A DNA stretch of 64,000 nucleotides from Serratia rubidaea (GCA_901472405.1 LR590463.1:682001-746000); one strand, 5' to 3'. Shown: positions 7,861 to 18,242, numbered from the stretch's first letter. A program made the numbers and translations. Notes: a model not told the origin generated them from the sequence alone.

Positions 7861-8550
7861 ATGCAGTTACATATCATTTTGGTGGCGCCGGCGCGGCCGG
7901 AAAATGTCGGCGCCGCAGCGCGTGCGATGAAAACCATGGGCTTTAGCTCGCTGCGCATCGTCGACAGCGATGCGCATCTGCAGCCGGCGGCCCGCTGGGT
8001 GGCGCACGGCGCCGGCGAGATTCTGGATGCGGCGCAGCGCTTTGCCACGCTGGAGCAGGCGCTGGCGGATGTCGATTTCACCGTCGCCACCACCGCGCGC
8101 AGCCGCGCACGTTTCCACTACTACAGCACGCCGCAGGAGCTGCTTGGCCAACTGGAAGAGCGCCGGCAGTGGTGCGGGCAGGCGGCGCTGGTGTTCGGCC
8201 GGGAAGATTCCGGGCTGACCAACGAGGAGCTGGCGCTGGCCGATCTGCTGACGGGCGTGCCGATGCAGGCCGATTACCCTTCGCTGAATCTGGGACAGGC
8301 GGTGATGGTGTACTGCTACCAGCTGTCCGCGCTGATGAACGTCGCGGCGCCGGCGCCGGAAGCCGTCGCCGACCCGGGGCAGCTGCAGGCGCTGCGTCAG
8401 CGCGCCGAGCGGTTGTTGCATCATCTGGCGGTTGAAGACGACCAAAAGCTGCGCGACTGGCTGCAGCAGCGGCTGGGGTCGCTGCCGCGTCGCGATACGA
8501 TGATGTTGCATACGTTGTTACACGATATTGAAAAAAAACTGACGAAGTGA
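7861..8550 (+). CDS. yjtD: SPOUT-family tRNA/rRNA methyltransferase YjtD (LasT)
   Basis: 229 residues, E. coli 228. It belongs to the TrmH/TrmJ SPOUT superfamily of SAM-dependent 2'-O-ribose methyltransferases. The N-terminal motif 1 is at about residues 5-25 (IILVAPARPENVGAAARAMKTMG), and the knotted SAM site includes LVFGREDSGLTNEELALAD and YPSLNLGQAVMVYCYQL (about 115-160). The RNA target of this paralogue is not established. It sits directly upstream of the thr operon, as in E. coli, and has its own terminator. Confidence 0.9.
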   Translation: MQLHIILVAPARPENVGAAARAMKTMGFSSLRIVDSDAHLQPAARWVAHGAGEILDAAQRFATLEQALADVDFTVATTARSRARFHYYSTPQELLGQLEERRQWCGQAALVFGREDSGLTNEELALADLLTGVPMQADYPSLNLGQAVMVYCYQLSALMNVAAPAPEAVADPGQLQALRQRAERLLHHLAVEDDQKLRDWLQQRLGSLPRRDTMMLHTLLHDIEKKLTK

Positions 8551-8588
8551 AGGCCGGTGAATACGCGGATTGTTTAGCGTGATCGTCT

Positions 8589-8636
8589 GCAAAATTGCCG
8601 CATGACTGTTTTTTTATGCTGCAATTTTGCCTTTTT
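8589..8636 (+). terminator. yjtD terminator
   Basis: A perfect 10-bp stem GCAAAATTGC (8589-8598) / GCAATTTTGC (8621-8630) with a 22-base loop, followed by CTTTTTG. It separates yjtD from the thr promoter. Confidence 0.75.
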
Positions 8637-8695
8637 GTCCGTTTCATCCCCCAATTTGCCTCCTGAACGGAAAATGAGCAAAAACAAGAAATAGT

Positions 8696-8724
8696 TTGAC
8701 TTGGAGTAGGGATTGCTTTAACCA
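8696..8724 (+). promoter_or_regulatory. thrLABC promoter
   Basis: TTGACT at 8696-8701 followed by a TTTAACCA -10 region at 8717-8724. The E. coli thr promoter has the same TTGACT and TTTAACCAAT elements at similar spacing. Confidence 0.75.
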
Positions 8725-8745
8725 ATAGAGGGGACAGAGGATTAA

Positions 8746-8832
8746 ATGAGACAGACAGACGTTATGCGATACATCAGCCTGAACACCACAATTATTACCA
8801 CCACCGATACCACAGGTAACGGGGCGGGCTGA
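8746..8832 (+). CDS. thrL: thr operon leader peptide
   Basis: A 28-codon leader rich in regulatory codons: 8 Thr and 3 Ile, concentrated in NTTIITTTDTT at residues 13-23, ending GNGAG exactly as in E. coli ThrL. The E. coli peptide is 21 residues. The ATG at 8746 has AGAGG five bases upstream, whereas the in-frame ATG at 8764, which would give the usual length, has none, so the longer form is preferred. Ribosome stalling at Thr/Ile codons decides whether the attenuator forms. Confidence 0.9.
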   Translation: MRQTDVMRYISLNTTIITTTDTTGNGAG

Positions 8833-8856
8833 CGCGTACAGGAAACAAGAAGAAAA

Positions 8857-8888
8857 AAGCCCGCACCTTAGCAGTGCGGGCTTTTTTT
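8857..8888 (+). terminator. thr attenuator
   Basis: A perfect 10-bp stem AAGCCCGCAC (8857-8866) / GTGCGGGCTT (8874-8883), a 7-base loop, and an 8-base T run, 24 bp after the leader stop. This is the transcription attenuator of the thr operon. Confidence 0.95.
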
Positions 8889-8914
8889 TGGCTTAAATTC
8901 GGGAGATAACAGAG

Positions 8915-11374
8915 ATGCGAGTGCTGAAATTTGGCGGAACCTCGGTGGCGAATGCGGAACGTTTTCTGCGCGTCGCCGATATTATGGAAAGCAACGCCCG
9001 TCAGGGACAGGTAGCGGCGGTATTGTCCGCGCCGGCGAAGATCACCAACCACCTGGTGGCGATGGTGGAGAAAACGCTGGCCGGGCAAGACATTCTGCCA
9101 AATATGAGCGACGCGGAGCGTATCTTCGCCGAGCTGCTGCACGGTCTGGCGCAGGCGCTGCCGGGCTTTGCTCACGACCGCCTCAAGGCGCGCGTCGAGC
9201 ACGAGTTTGCGCAGCTCAAGCAGGTGCTGCACGGCGTGGCGCTGCTGGGGACATGCCCGGACAGCGTCAACGCCGGCATCATCTGCCGCGGTGAAAAACT
9301 GTCGATTGCCATTATGGAAGCGGTGTTCCAGGCGAAAGGCTTCCCGGTTACGGTGATCAATCCGGTCGAGAAGCTGCTGGCGCAGGGGCACTATCTGGAA
9401 TCCACCGTCGATATCGCCGAATCCACGCTGCGCATCGCCGCGATGGGCATCCCGGCCGACCATGTCGTGCTGATGGCCGGCTTTACCGCCGGTAATGACA
9501 AGGGCGAGCTGGTGGTGCTGGGGCGCAACGGCTCTGACTACTCCGCGGCGGTGCTGGCGGCCTGTCTGCGCGCCGACTGCTGTGAAATCTGGACCGACGT
9601 CGACGGGGTATATACCTGCGACCCGCGCACCGTGCCGGACGCCAGACTGCTGAAGTCGATGTCGTATCAGGAGGCGATGGAGCTGTCCTATTTCGGCGCC
9701 AAAGTGCTCCACCCCCGCACCATTACCCCCATCGCCCAGTTCCAGATCCCTTGCCTGATTAAAAACACCTCCAATCCGCAGGCGCCCGGCACGCTGATCG
9801 GCGCCGAGTGCGCGGATGAAGAGACGCCGGTAAAAGGCATCACCAACCTGAATAACATGGCGATGATCAACGTCTCCGGCCCGGGTATGAAGGGCATGGT
9901 CGGCATGGCGGCGCGGGTGTTTGCCGTGATGTCGCGAGCCGGCATCTCGGTGGTGCTGATCACCCAGTCGTCCTCCGAATACAGCATCAGCTTCTGCGTG
10001 CCGCAGGGCGAGCTGCTGCGTGCACGCCGCGCGCTGGGCGACGAGTTCTATCTGGAGCTGAAAGACGGCCTGCTGGAGCCGCTGGACGTCACGGAAAACC
10101 TGGCGATTATCTCGGTGGTCGGCGACGGCATGCGCACCCTGCGCGGCATTTCGGCGCGCTTCTTCTCCGCGCTGGCCCGCGCCAATATCAATATTGTCGC
10201 CATCGCCCAAGGCTCTTCCGAGCGTTCCATCTCGGTGGTGGTCAGCAATGACGACGCCACCACCGGCGTGCGCGTCAGCCACCAGATGCTGTTCAACACC
10301 GACCAGGTGCTGGAAGTGTTTGTGATCGGCACCGGCGGCGTCGGCGGCGCGCTGATCGAGCAGATCCACCGCCAGCAGCAGTGGCTGAAGCAAAAGCATA
10401 TCGACCTGCGGGTGTGCGGCATCGCCAACTCGCGCGCCATGCTGACCAACGTGCACGGCATTGCGCTGGACAGCTGGCGCGAAGGGCTGGCGGAGGCGCA
10501 GGAGACCTTTAACCTGGGGCGGCTGATTCGCCTGGTGAAGGAGTATCACCTGCTTAACCCGGTGATTGTCGACTGTACCTCCAGCCAGGCGGTGGCCGAT
10601 CAGTACGTCGATTTCCTGGCCGACGGCTTCCACGTGGTGACGCCGAACAAGAAGGCCAACACCTCGTCGATGAATTTCTATCATCAGCTGCGTGCGGCGG
10701 CGGCCGGCTCGCGCCGTAAATTCCTCTATGACACCAACGTCGGCGCCGGGCTGCCGGTGATTGAAAACCTGCAGAACCTGCTGAACGCCGGCGATGAGCT
10801 GACGCGTTTCTCCGGCATTCTGTCCGGCTCGCTGTCGTTTATCTTCGGCAAGCTGGATGAGGGCATGTCGCTGTCGGCGGCGACGCTGCAGGCAAAAAGC
10901 AACGGCTATACCGAGCCGGACCCGCGTGACGACCTGTCCGGGATGGACGTTGCCCGTAAACTGTTGATTTTGGCGCGTGAAGCGGGTTACAACCTGGAGC
11001 TGAGCGATATTGAGGTGCAATCGGTGCTGCCGCCGGAGTTTGACGCCAGCGGCGATACCGACAGCTTCCTGGCGCGCCTGCCGGAGCTGGACGCGGCGTT
11101 TAACCGCCGGGTGGCCGACGCGGCGGAGCAGGGTAAGGTATTGCGCTATGTCGGGGTGATTGAAGAGGGACGTTGCCAGGTGCGTATTGACGCTGTTGAT
11201 GGCAACGATCCATTGTATAAAGTGAAAAACGGCGAGAACGCGCTGGCGTTCTACAGCCGTTATTATCAGCCGCTGCCGCTGGTGCTGCGCGGCTATGGCG
11301 CCGGTAATGATGTGACGGCAGCGGGGGTGTTTGCCGACCTGCTGCGCACGCTGTCATGGAAGTTGGGAGTTTAA
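8915..11374 (+). CDS. thrA: bifunctional aspartokinase I / homoserine dehydrogenase I
   Basis: Catalyses the first and third steps of the aspartate pathway to threonine: phosphorylation of aspartate, and NADPH-dependent reduction of aspartate semialdehyde to homoserine. 819 residues (E. coli 820). The kinase begins with [13 protein letters not shown] near residue 5 and contains [14 protein letters not shown]. Tandem ACT domains for threonine feedback lie at about 320-460 ([21 protein letters not shown]). The dehydrogenase Rossmann motif [15 protein letters not shown] is at about 469, with the catalytic region GSLSFIFG...[16 protein letters not shown] downstream. The thrB ATG follows the stop after one base. 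Controlled by the leader attenuator. Confidence 0.98.
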   Translation: MRVLKFGGTSVANAERFLRVADIMESNARQGQVAAVLSAPAKITNHLVAMVEKTLAGQDILPNMSDAERIFAELLHGLAQALPGFAHDRLKARVEHEFAQLKQVLHGVALLGTCPDSVNAGIICRGEKLSIAIMEAVFQAKGFPVTVINPVEKLLAQGHYLESTVDIAESTLRIAAMGIPADHVVLMAGFTAGNDKGELVVLGRNGSDYSAAVLAACLRADCCEIWTDVDGVYTCDPRTVPDARLLKSMSYQEAMELSYFGAKVLHPRTITPIAQFQIPCLIKNTSNPQAPGTLIGAECADEETPVKGITNLNNMAMINVSGPGMKGMVGMAARVFAVMSRAGISVVLITQSSSEYSISFCVPQGELLRARRALGDEFYLELKDGLLEPLDVTENLAIISVVGDGMRTLRGISARFFSALARANINIVAIAQGSSERSISVVVSNDDATTGVRVSHQMLFNTDQVLEVFVIGTGGVGGALIEQIHRQQQWLKQKHIDLRVCGIANSRAMLTNVHGIALDSWREGLAEAQETFNLGRLIRLVKEYHLLNPVIVDCTSSQAVADQYVDFLADGFHVVTPNKKANTSSMNFYHQLRAAAAGSRRKFLYDTNVGAGLPVIENLQNLLNAGDELTRFSGILSGSLSFIFGKLDEGMSLSAATLQAKSNGYTEPDPRDDLSGMDVARKLLILAREAGYNLELSDIEVQSVLPPEFDASGDTDSFLARLPELDAAFNRRVADAAEQGKVLRYVGVIEEGRCQVRIDAVDGNDPLYKVKNGENALAFYSRYYQPLPLVLRGYGAGNDVTAAGVFADLLRTLSWKLGV

Positions 11375-11375
11375 T

Positions 11376-12305
11376 ATGGTTAAGGTGTATGCGCCGGCTT
11401 CGATCGGCAACGTCAGCGTGGGCTTCGACGTGCTGGGCGCCGCCGTTTCGCCGGTCGACGGCACGCTGCTGGGCGACTGCGTCAGCGTTGAGGCCGCCGG
11501 GCAGTTCAGCCTGGAAAACGCCGGGCGTTTTGTCGGCAAGCTGCCGGCCGACCCGAAGGACAACATTGTGTATCAGTGCTGGCAGCGTTTCTGCCAGGCG
11601 ATCGGCCGCGAGGTGCCGGTGGCGATGCGGCTGGAAAAAAATATGCCGATCGGCTCCGGGCTAGGCTCCAGCGCCTGTTCGGTGGTGGCCGGCCTGATGG
11701 CGATGAATGAATTTTGCGACCGTCCGCTGGATAAGATGCAGCTGCTGGCGCTGATGGGCGAGCTGGAAGGACGCATCTCCGGCAGCGTGCATTACGATAA
11801 CGTTGCGCCGTGCTATCTCGGCGGCCTGCAGCTGATGCTGGAGGAAGAGGGGTATATCAGCCAGGAGGTGCCCTGCTTTAAAGAGTGGCTGTGGGTGATG
11901 GCGTACCCGGGCATCAAGGTTTCCACCGCGGAGGCGCGCGCCATTTTACCGGCGCAGTACCGCCGCCAGGACTGCATCAGCCACGGGCGCTATCTGGCCG
12001 GCTTTATTCATGCCTGCCATACTCAGCAGCCCAAGCTGGCCGCCAAGCTGATGCAGGACGTGATTGCCGAACCGTACCGCACCCGCCTGCTGCCGGGCTT
12101 TGCCGACGCGCGCAAGGCGGCGCAGGATATCGGCGCCCTGGCCTGCGGCATTTCCGGCTCCGGGCCGACGCTGTTTGCGGTGTGCGACGATAGCGCCACC
12201 GCCCAGCGGATGGCCGACTGGCTGAAGAATCACTATCTGCAAAACGACGAAGGTTTTGTTCATATTTGCCGTCTGGATACCGCAGGCGCTCGACTACTGG
12301 GATAA
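11376..12305 (+). CDS. thrB: homoserine kinase
   Basis: Phosphorylates homoserine to O-phosphohomoserine. 309 residues (E. coli 310). A GHMP-family kinase: N-terminal [23 protein letters not shown]-binding [16 protein letters not shown] at about residues 90-105, and C-terminal [13 protein letters not shown]. The start is the ATG one base after the thrA stop. A longer upstream in-frame start inside thrA is rejected because MVKVYAPAS matches the E. coli N-terminus. Translation is probably coupled to thrA. Confidence 0.97.
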   Translation: MVKVYAPASIGNVSVGFDVLGAAVSPVDGTLLGDCVSVEAAGQFSLENAGRFVGKLPADPKDNIVYQCWQRFCQAIGREVPVAMRLEKNMPIGSGLGSSACSVVAGLMAMNEFCDRPLDKMQLLALMGELEGRISGSVHYDNVAPCYLGGLQLMLEEEGYISQEVPCFKEWLWVMAYPGIKVSTAEARAILPAQYRRQDCISHGRYLAGFIHACHTQQPKLAAKLMQDVIAEPYRTRLLPGFADARKAAQDIGALACGISGSGPTLFAVCDDSATAQRMADWLKNHYLQNDEGFVHICRLDTAGARLLG

Positions 12306-12308
12306 CGC

Positions 12309-13598
12309 ATGAAACTGTACAACCTTAAAGATCACAATGAGCAGGTCAGCTTTGCACAGGCGATCAAGCAGGGGCTGGGCAAACAGCAGGGGCTGTTTTT
12401 CCCGCTGGAGCTGCCGGAATTTGAACTGACCGAGATCGACCAGCTGCTGAAGCTGGATTTCGTGACCCGCAGCGCGCGTATTCTGTCGGCGTTTATCGGT
12501 GAGGAAATCAGCGAAGAAGCGCTGCACAAACGCGTGCAGGCCGCCTTTGAGTTCCCGGCGCCGGTGGCGCAGGTCGAAGACGACATCGCTTGTCTGGAGC
12601 TGTTCCACGGCCCGACGCTGGCGTTTAAAGACTTCGGCGGCCGCTTTATGGCGCAGATGCTGGCGGAAGTGGCCGGCGACCAGCCGGTCACCATTCTGAC
12701 GGCGACCTCCGGCGATACCGGCGCGGCGGTGGCGCACGCGTTCTACGGCCTGAAAAACGTGCGCGTGGTGATCCTCTATCCGCAGGGGAAAATCAGCCCG
12801 CTGCAGGAAAAGCTGTTCTGCACCCTGGGCGGCAATATCCATACCGTGGCGGTGGACGGCGACTTCGACGCCTGTCAGGCGCTGGTGAAGCAGGCGTTTG
12901 ACGATCGGGAGCTGAAAGAGGCGCTGCACCTGAACTCGGCCAACTCGATCAACATTAGCCGCCTGCTGGCGCAGATCTGCTACTACTTCGAGGCGGTGGC
13001 GCAGCTGCCGCAGGAAGCGCGCAATCAGCTGGTGATTTCGGTGCCGAGCGGCAACTTCGGCGATTTGACCGCCGGCCTGCTGGCCAAGTCGCTGGGACTG
13101 CCGGTGAAGCGCTTTATCGCCGCCACCAACGCCAACGATACGGTGCCGCGCTTCCTCGACGACGGTAAATGGCAGCCGCACGCGACGGTGGCGACGCTCT
13201 CCAACGCGATGGACGTCAGCCAGCCGAATAACTGGCCGCGGGTGGAAGAGCTGTTCCGCCGCAAAATCTGGCAGCTGAAAGAGCTGGGGCACGGGGCGGT
13301 CAGCGATGAAACCACCAAAGAGACGATGAAGGAGCTGGCGGCGTTAGGCTATCTCTCCGAGCCGCATGCGGCCATCGCCTACCGGTTGCTGCGCGACCAG
13401 CTGCAGGACGGCGAGTTTGGCCTGTTCCTCGGCACCGCGCATCCGGCGAAGTTCAAAGAGAGCGTGGAAGAGATTTTACAGCAGGAGCTGCCGTTGCCGA
13501 AGGCGCTGGCGGTGCGCGCCGAGCTGCCGCTGCTGTCGCATTCGCTGCCGGCCGACTTCGCGCAGCTGCGTCAGTTTATGATGGCGCTGCCTGCCTGA
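12309..13598 (+). CDS. thrC: threonine synthase
   Basis: PLP enzyme that converts O-phosphohomoserine to threonine, the last step of the pathway. 429 residues (E. coli 428). The Schiff-base lysine is Lys107 in FHGPTLAFKDFGGRF. The TATSGDTGAAVAHAF motif follows at about 131-145 and the VPSGNFGDLTAG loop at about 243. It starts 3 bp after thrB. The operon ends at the first hairpin of the palindromic element at 13619. Confidence 0.97.
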   Translation: MKLYNLKDHNEQVSFAQAIKQGLGKQQGLFFPLELPEFELTEIDQLLKLDFVTRSARILSAFIGEEISEEALHKRVQAAFEFPAPVAQVEDDIACLELFHGPTLAFKDFGGRFMAQMLAEVAGDQPVTILTATSGDTGAAVAHAFYGLKNVRVVILYPQGKISPLQEKLFCTLGGNIHTVAVDGDFDACQALVKQAFDDRELKEALHLNSANSINISRLLAQICYYFEAVAQLPQEARNQLVISVPSGNFGDLTAGLLAKSLGLPVKRFIAATNANDTVPRFLDDGKWQPHATVATLSNAMDVSQPNNWPRVEELFRRKIWQLKELGHGAVSDETTKETMKELAALGYLSEPHAAIAYRLLRDQLQDGEFGLFLGTAHPAKFKESVEEILQQELPLPKALAVRAELPLLSHSLPADFAQLRQFMMALPA

Positions 13599-13618
13599 TT
13601 AAGGTGACGTGATGATTG

Positions 13619-13793
13619 AGGGCCGGTGATTACCGGCCCTCAGACTGCTGACAAAGCCTGTTATTAGGGAGAGCGTGGCGATGGGGTCGTAGCGGCGTTA
13701 GCCGCCGAAGTGCCCCTCGTTACGCTAGGCCCGGGTATCTCGGGTCATCAGACGACGTTGTCATCAACTTCAGGGCCGGTGATTACCGGCCCT
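13619..13793. repeat. 175-bp imperfect palindrome between convergent thrC and yaaA, with terminator hairpins at both ends
   Basis: Two identical 22-bp hairpins (stem GGGCCGGT, loop GATT, stem ACCGGCCC, plus a closing A-T pair) occur at 13619-13640 and 13772-13793. The segments just inside them, CAGACTGCTGACAA and TTGTCATCAACTTC, are imperfect inverted copies of each other. Further in, GCGTGGCGATGGGG pairs imperfectly with CCCCTCGTTACGC, around an inner GCGGC-GTTA-GCCGC hairpin at 13692-13705. The end hairpins probably terminate thrC and yaaA. The whole unit looks like a mobile palindromic repeat or a structured RNA; its family is not recognised. Confidence 0.6.
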
Positions 13794-13798
13794 TTCTC

Positions 13799-14572
13799 TT
13801 ACTGCTCAGGACGTTTGAACACCAGTTCATCCGCCTTGGACGCCGCCTCATCAAAGGCATACCCTTCCAGATTGAAATCAGCCAGCTGCTCGGCTTTGGT
13901 CAGGCGATTTTTGATAATAAAACGGCTCATCAGGCCGCGCGCCTTTTTAGCGTAGAAGCTGATCACCTTATATTTGCCGTTTTTCTCATCCAGGAACACC
14001 GGTTTAATCAACTGACCGTGCAGTTTGGCCGGCTTCACCGCCTTGAAGTATTCATCCGACGCCAGGTTGACCACCACGTCGTCGCCTTGCTGCTGCAGCA
14101 CCTCGTTGAGCTTGTCGGTGATGCGCTCGCCCCAGAAGCTGTACAGGTCTTTACCGCGCGGGTTGGCCAGCTTGATGCCCATCTCCAGACGGTAAGGCAT
14201 CATCAGATCGAGCGGACGCAGCACGCCGTATAAGCCGGACAGCATACGCAAATGCTGCTGGGCGAAGTCGAAATCCGCCTCGCTGAAGTCCTGCGCCTGC
14301 AGGCCGGTATAGACGTCGCCCTTAAAGGCCAGCAGGGCCTGACGCGCATTATCCGGAGTAAACTGCGGCGTCCATTCGGCAAAGCGCGCGGCGTTCAGCC
14401 CGGCCAGCTTATCGCTGATCTTCATCAGGCTGGCGATTTGCGCCGGCGTCAGCTGGCGGCTGATGTTGATAAGTTCTGCAGACTGTTCCAGCAGCTCGGG
14501 CTGCGTAAAGCGAGCCGTCGCCAGAGGAGTTTCGTAATCAAGCGTCTTGGCAGGTGAGATAATAACGAGCAT
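13799..14572 (-). CDS. yaaA: peroxide stress protein YaaA (DUF328)
   Basis: 257 residues (E. coli 258). The N-terminus [16 protein letters not shown] and the C-terminal [22 protein letters not shown] are hallmarks of the family. In E. coli YaaA lowers unincorporated iron and limits Fenton damage during hydrogen peroxide stress, under OxyR. The ATG at 14572 is chosen because it matches the E. coli start; an in-frame ATG 13 codons upstream gives an unconserved extension. Convergent with thrC. Confidence 0.93.
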   Translation of the reverse strand: MLVIISPAKTLDYETPLATARFTQPELLEQSAELINISRQLTPAQIASLMKISDKLAGLNAARFAEWTPQFTPDNARQALLAFKGDVYTGLQAQDFSEADFDFAQQHLRMLSGLYGVLRPLDLMMPYRLEMGIKLANPRGKDLYSFWGERITDKLNEVLQQQGDDVVVNLASDEYFKAVKPAKLHGQLIKPVFLDEKNGKYKVISFYAKKARGLMSRFIIKNRLTKAEQLADFNLEGYAFDEAASKADELVFKRPEQ

Positions 14573-14699
14573 GGCGACATCCTGTTGATCAAAGTGAGGA
14601 TACTTTAGCAAAAAACGGGAGAAAAAGCGGCGATGGGTCTGATAGGCGAGGGGTAAAAAAACAAGGCGCGCAGAGCGCGCCTTGGCGAGGGAGTGCTGG

Positions 14700-16134
14700 T
14701 CAGTCAGGCTTGCGCGGATTATCCCACACGCCGGGCTCCAGCTGGGATTTCAGTTCCGGGTACTGACTGGCGTCGAAGGTCGGCAGCTTGCCGAGCGCCC
14801 GCTGGCGGTTGTAGTCGCGGGCCAGTTTAAAGGCGACGCGCGACAGCAGCAGAATGGCGGTCAGGTTAGTGATCGCCATCAGCGCCATGGCGGTATCGGC
14901 CATTTTCCACACCAGCGGCAGCTCCGCCAGCGCGCCGAACATCACCATGCCAGCGCCACGCAGCGGAAAATAACCAGCCGCGCCGGATGATTGTGCTCCA
15001 GGAAGATCAGATTGTTTTCAGCGTAGGCGTAGTTGGCGATGATTGAGGTAAAGGCGAAGAAGAAAATCGCCAGCGCCACAAACGGCGAACCCCAGCTGCC
15101 GACGGCGCTGGACAGCGCGCGCTGGGTCAGTTCAATGCCGCTGATCTCGCCGGTTGGGTTATCCATCACGCCGGAGGCCAGAATAATGGCGGCGGTGGCG
15201 CTGCAGATCACCAGCGTATCGACAAACACGCCGAGCATCTGCACGTAGCCCTGCGACGCCGGGTGCGGCGGGTACGGCGAGGCGGAGGCCGCGGCGTTCG
15301 GCGCTGAGCCCATGCCGGCCTCGTTAGAGAACAGACCGCGCTGGACGCCCTGGGTCATCGCCTGGGAAATACCGTAGCCCACGGCGCCGGCGGCCGCTTC
15401 CTGCAGACCGAAGGCGCTTTTGACAATCAGCAGCAAAATGGCCGGCAGCTGTTCAATATTCATCGCCAGCACCCAGAAGGCCAGCAGCAGGTAGGCGGCC
15501 GCCATCACGGGCACTACCCATTCCGCCACGCGGGCGATGGAGCGGATGCCGCCGAAGATCACGGTGCCGCTCAGCAGCACCAGACCGATGCCGACGTACA
15601 GCGGGTTGAAGTTGAACGCCGCCGCGCTGGCCTGGGCGATGGAGTTGGCCTGCACCGCGTTGAACACCAGGCCGAAGGCGAGGATCAGGAACAGGGAGAA
15701 CAGCACGCCCATCCAGCGCATGCCAGGCCTTTTTCCATGTAGTAGGCCGGGCCGCCGCGGTAGTTGCCCTGATCGTCTTTGGTTTTATACAGCTGGGCCA
15801 GGGTGCTTTCGATAAATGAGGTGGCCATGCCGATAAACGCCACCACCCACATCCAGAAGATGGCGCCGGGGCCGCCGGCGGTCAGCGCGATGGCGACGCC
15901 GGTCAGGTTGCCGGTGCCGACCCTTGCCGCCAGCGTGGTGCACAGCGCCTGAAATGAGGAGATGCCGGAACTGTCGCTTTTGTTGCTGTTTTTCAGCACC
16001 GAAAACATATGGGTGAAATGGCGTAACTGGATAAAGCGGGTGCGGATGGTGAAATAGAGGCCGGCGCCGATCAGCAGATAGATAAGTACCGATCCCCACA
16101 GGATATTGTTAATAAAATTAATCAGATCCGTCAC
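14700..16134 (-). pseudogene. yaaJ: alanine/sodium symporter YaaJ (AlsT/AgcS family), two frameshifts as sequenced
   Basis: Inner-membrane Na+:alanine/glycine symporter family. Three fragments in two frames together cover the whole protein: residues 1-137, about 138-394, and 395 to the end. The fragments join exactly if one base is restored at CC 15723-15724 and one at CC 14950-14951. Both breaks have the same form: GCCAG on the + strand where GCCCAG is needed (Leu-Gly-Met on the coding strand). The repaired length is 478 residues (E. coli 476). The start is a GTG at 16134, preceded by AAGGAGG five bases upstream. Family motifs GGPAYYMEKGL and NEAGMGSAPNAAA are intact. Sequencing error is more likely than gene decay. 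Confidence 0.85.
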
Positions 16135-16502
16135 GGATCCCTCCTTGTCAAAAGGCGTAAATACCCGGAGCAATCCTCCGCCCGGGAAATGATTTTGCTC
16201 TAATTATTACCAGTACTTAACGAAAGTCATACGGGGCGAGTTAATTAAGATTTTTCGCAGTTTATGACGTTGCCAGCACCCGGCGTGCTGGGAAGTTAGC
16301 ACAATTACTTGTTGTTAACTTTCGTTAATGTCTCATTTTCATTTCGTAAATATCGAAAGATACCCGGCGTTACGGCAAAAATTCCGCAGTGGCGCAGGGC
16401 CATTTTCGTGCCTTGCGCCGCGCCTTGCGCGTGTTATTATCAGGGCAAGGCAAGATCGAACGATGCCAAAAGTTCATGCACAAACGATGAGACAATGCCA
16501 AC
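16135..16502. other. yaaJ-talB divergent intergenic region
   Basis: 368 bp. The AT-rich middle (16195-16370) should hold promoters for both genes. A GTGTTATTATCAGG stretch near 16431-16444 is a possible -10 region for talB. Short frames on both strands are not supported by any homology. Confidence 0.4.
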
Positions 16503-17456
16503 ATGACCGACAAATTAACTTCCCTGCGCCAGCTGACCACGGTGGTTGCGGATACCGGTGATATTGCTGCCATGAAGCTGTATCAGCCGCAAGATGCGAC
16601 AACCAACCCTTCGCTGATCCTCAATGCGGCCCAGATCCCTGAATATCGCAAGCTGATTGATGAAGCTATCGCATGGGCGCGCGAGCAGAGCGGCGATCGC
16701 GAACAGCAGATCGCCGATGCGGCGGACAAACTGGCGGTGAACATTGGTCTGGAAATCCTGAAGCTGGTGCCGGGCCGCATCTCCACCGAAGTGGATGCGC
16801 GCCTGTCTTATGACACCGAAGCCAGCGTCGCCAAGGCCAAGCGTCTGATCAAACTGTATAACGAGGCCGGCATCAGCAACGATCGCATTCTGATCAAACT
16901 GGCCTCTACCTGGCAGGGCATCCGCGCGGCGGAACGCCTGGAGAAAGAAGGTATTAACTGTAACCTGACCCTGCTGTTCTCCTTCGCTCAGGCGCGTGCC
17001 TGCGCCGAAGCCGGCGTGTACCTGATTTCTCCGTTCGTCGGCCGTATCCTCGACTGGTACAAGGCCAACGGCGACAAGAAAGAGTTCGCGCCGCACGAAG
17101 ATCCGGGCGTGGTTTCCGTCACCGAAATCTACCAGTACTACAAGCAGCACGGTTACGACACCGTGGTGATGGGCGCCAGCTTCCGTAACGTCGGTGAGAT
17201 CATCGAACTGGCCGGCTGCGACCGTCTGACCATCGCGCCGGCGCTGCTGAAAGAGCTGGCGGAAAGCGAAGGCGCGGTTGAGCGTAAGCTCGCCTACAGC
17301 GGCGAAGTGAAAGCACGCCCTGCGGCGCTGACTGAACCTGAGTTCTACTGGCAGCACAACCAGGATCCGATGGCGGTGGAAAAACTGACCGACGGTATCC
17401 GCAAGTTCGCCGTTGACCAGGGCAAGCTGGAAAAAATGATCGCCGACCTGCTGTAA
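16503..17456 (+). CDS. talB: transaldolase B
   Basis: Pentose phosphate pathway enzyme that moves a dihydroxyacetone unit between sedoheptulose-7-phosphate and glyceraldehyde-3-phosphate. 317 residues, identical in length to E. coli TalB. The Schiff-base lysine is Lys132 in [13 protein letters not shown]. The DATTNPSLI motif is at about residues 31-39 and [10 protein letters not shown] near 226. Position downstream of yaaJ and upstream of mog is as in E. coli. Ends at a strong terminator. Confidence 0.97.
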   Translation: MTDKLTSLRQLTTVVADTGDIAAMKLYQPQDATTNPSLILNAAQIPEYRKLIDEAIAWAREQSGDREQQIADAADKLAVNIGLEILKLVPGRISTEVDARLSYDTEASVAKAKRLIKLYNEAGISNDRILIKLASTWQGIRAAERLEKEGINCNLTLLFSFAQARACAEAGVYLISPFVGRILDWYKANGDKKEFAPHEDPGVVSVTEIYQYYKQHGYDTVVMGASFRNVGEIIELAGCDRLTIAPALLKELAESEGAVERKLAYSGEVKARPAALTEPEFYWQHNQDPMAVEKLTDGIRKFAVDQGKLEKMIADLL

Positions 17457-17478
17457 GCAGCGCAGGTAGCAGATGACA

Positions 17479-17505
17479 AAAAGGTGGCTCAGGCCACCTT
17501 TTTTT
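17479..17505 (+). terminator. talB terminator
   Basis: Perfect 8-bp stem AAGGTGGC (17481-17488) / GCCACCTT (17493-17500) with loop TCAG and a T run to 17505. Confidence 0.9.
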
Positions 17506-17609
17506 ATGCCAGTGGCTTCCTGCGGCGGGCGGAGGCCGTATACTCTCGGCATTGATCACCGGGCGGGAAATGACGCCGCCCGCATTTCGTCAGGCTGTAG
17601 AGGTTAAGC

Positions 17610-18197
17610 ATGGACACATTACGTATTGGTTTGGTTTCGATTTCCGATCGCGCTTCCGGCGGCGTTTACCAGGACAAGGGCATCCCGGCGCTGGAAGCGT
17701 GGCTGAGCAGCGCCTTGACGACGCCGTATAAACTGGAGACGCGTCTGATCCCGGACGAACAAACCTTGATCGAACATACGCTGTGCGAGCTGGTGGATGA
17801 AACGGGCTGTCACCTGGTGCTGACCACCGGCGGCACCGGGCCGTCGCGCCGCGATGTGACGCCGGACGCAACGCTGGCGATTGCCGACCGCGTGATGCCG
17901 GGCTTCGGCGAGCAGATGCGCCAGATCAGCCTACACTATGTGCCAACGGCGATTCTTTCACGTCAGGTCGGGGCGATCCGCAAGCAGGCGCTGATTATCA
18001 ACCTGCCGGGCCAGCCCAAGTCGATCAAGGAGACGCTGGAAGGGGTGAAGGACGAGCAGGGCAACGTGGTGGTGCACGGCATTTTCGCCAGCGTACCGTA
18101 CTGCATCCAACTGCTTGAAGGGCCGTATGTGGAAACGGACGGCGCGGTGGTCACCGCCTTCCGGCCGAAAAGCGCGCGTCGCGACGCGAACGATTAA
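17610..18197 (+). CDS. mog: molybdopterin adenylyltransferase Mog
   Basis: Adenylates molybdopterin before molybdate insertion, in molybdenum cofactor synthesis. 195 residues, the E. coli length. The MoaB/Mog fold motifs are present: IGLVSISDRASGGVYQDKG at about 5-24, LTTGGTGPSRRDVTPDATLA at about 70-90, and INLPGQPKSIKETLEGV. Own promoter probable, since talB ends with a terminator 104 bp before. No terminator is obvious downstream; an ERIC element follows. Confidence 0.96.
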   Translation: MDTLRIGLVSISDRASGGVYQDKGIPALEAWLSSALTTPYKLETRLIPDEQTLIEHTLCELVDETGCHLVLTTGGTGPSRRDVTPDATLAIADRVMPGFGEQMRQISLHYVPTAILSRQVGAIRKQALIINLPGQPKSIKETLEGVKDEQGNVVVHGIFASVPYCIQLLEGPYVETDGAVVTAFRPKSARRDAND

Positions 18198-18242
18198 CGC
18201 CGGGCGGCCCTCCGTCAGGCTGGCGTGAAATAATATTGCCGA

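Noticed and set aside
8795..11020. 741-codon minus-strand frame opposite thrA
   Set aside because: Antisense shadow of thrA with low-complexity His/Arg/Gln content and no recognisable motif.
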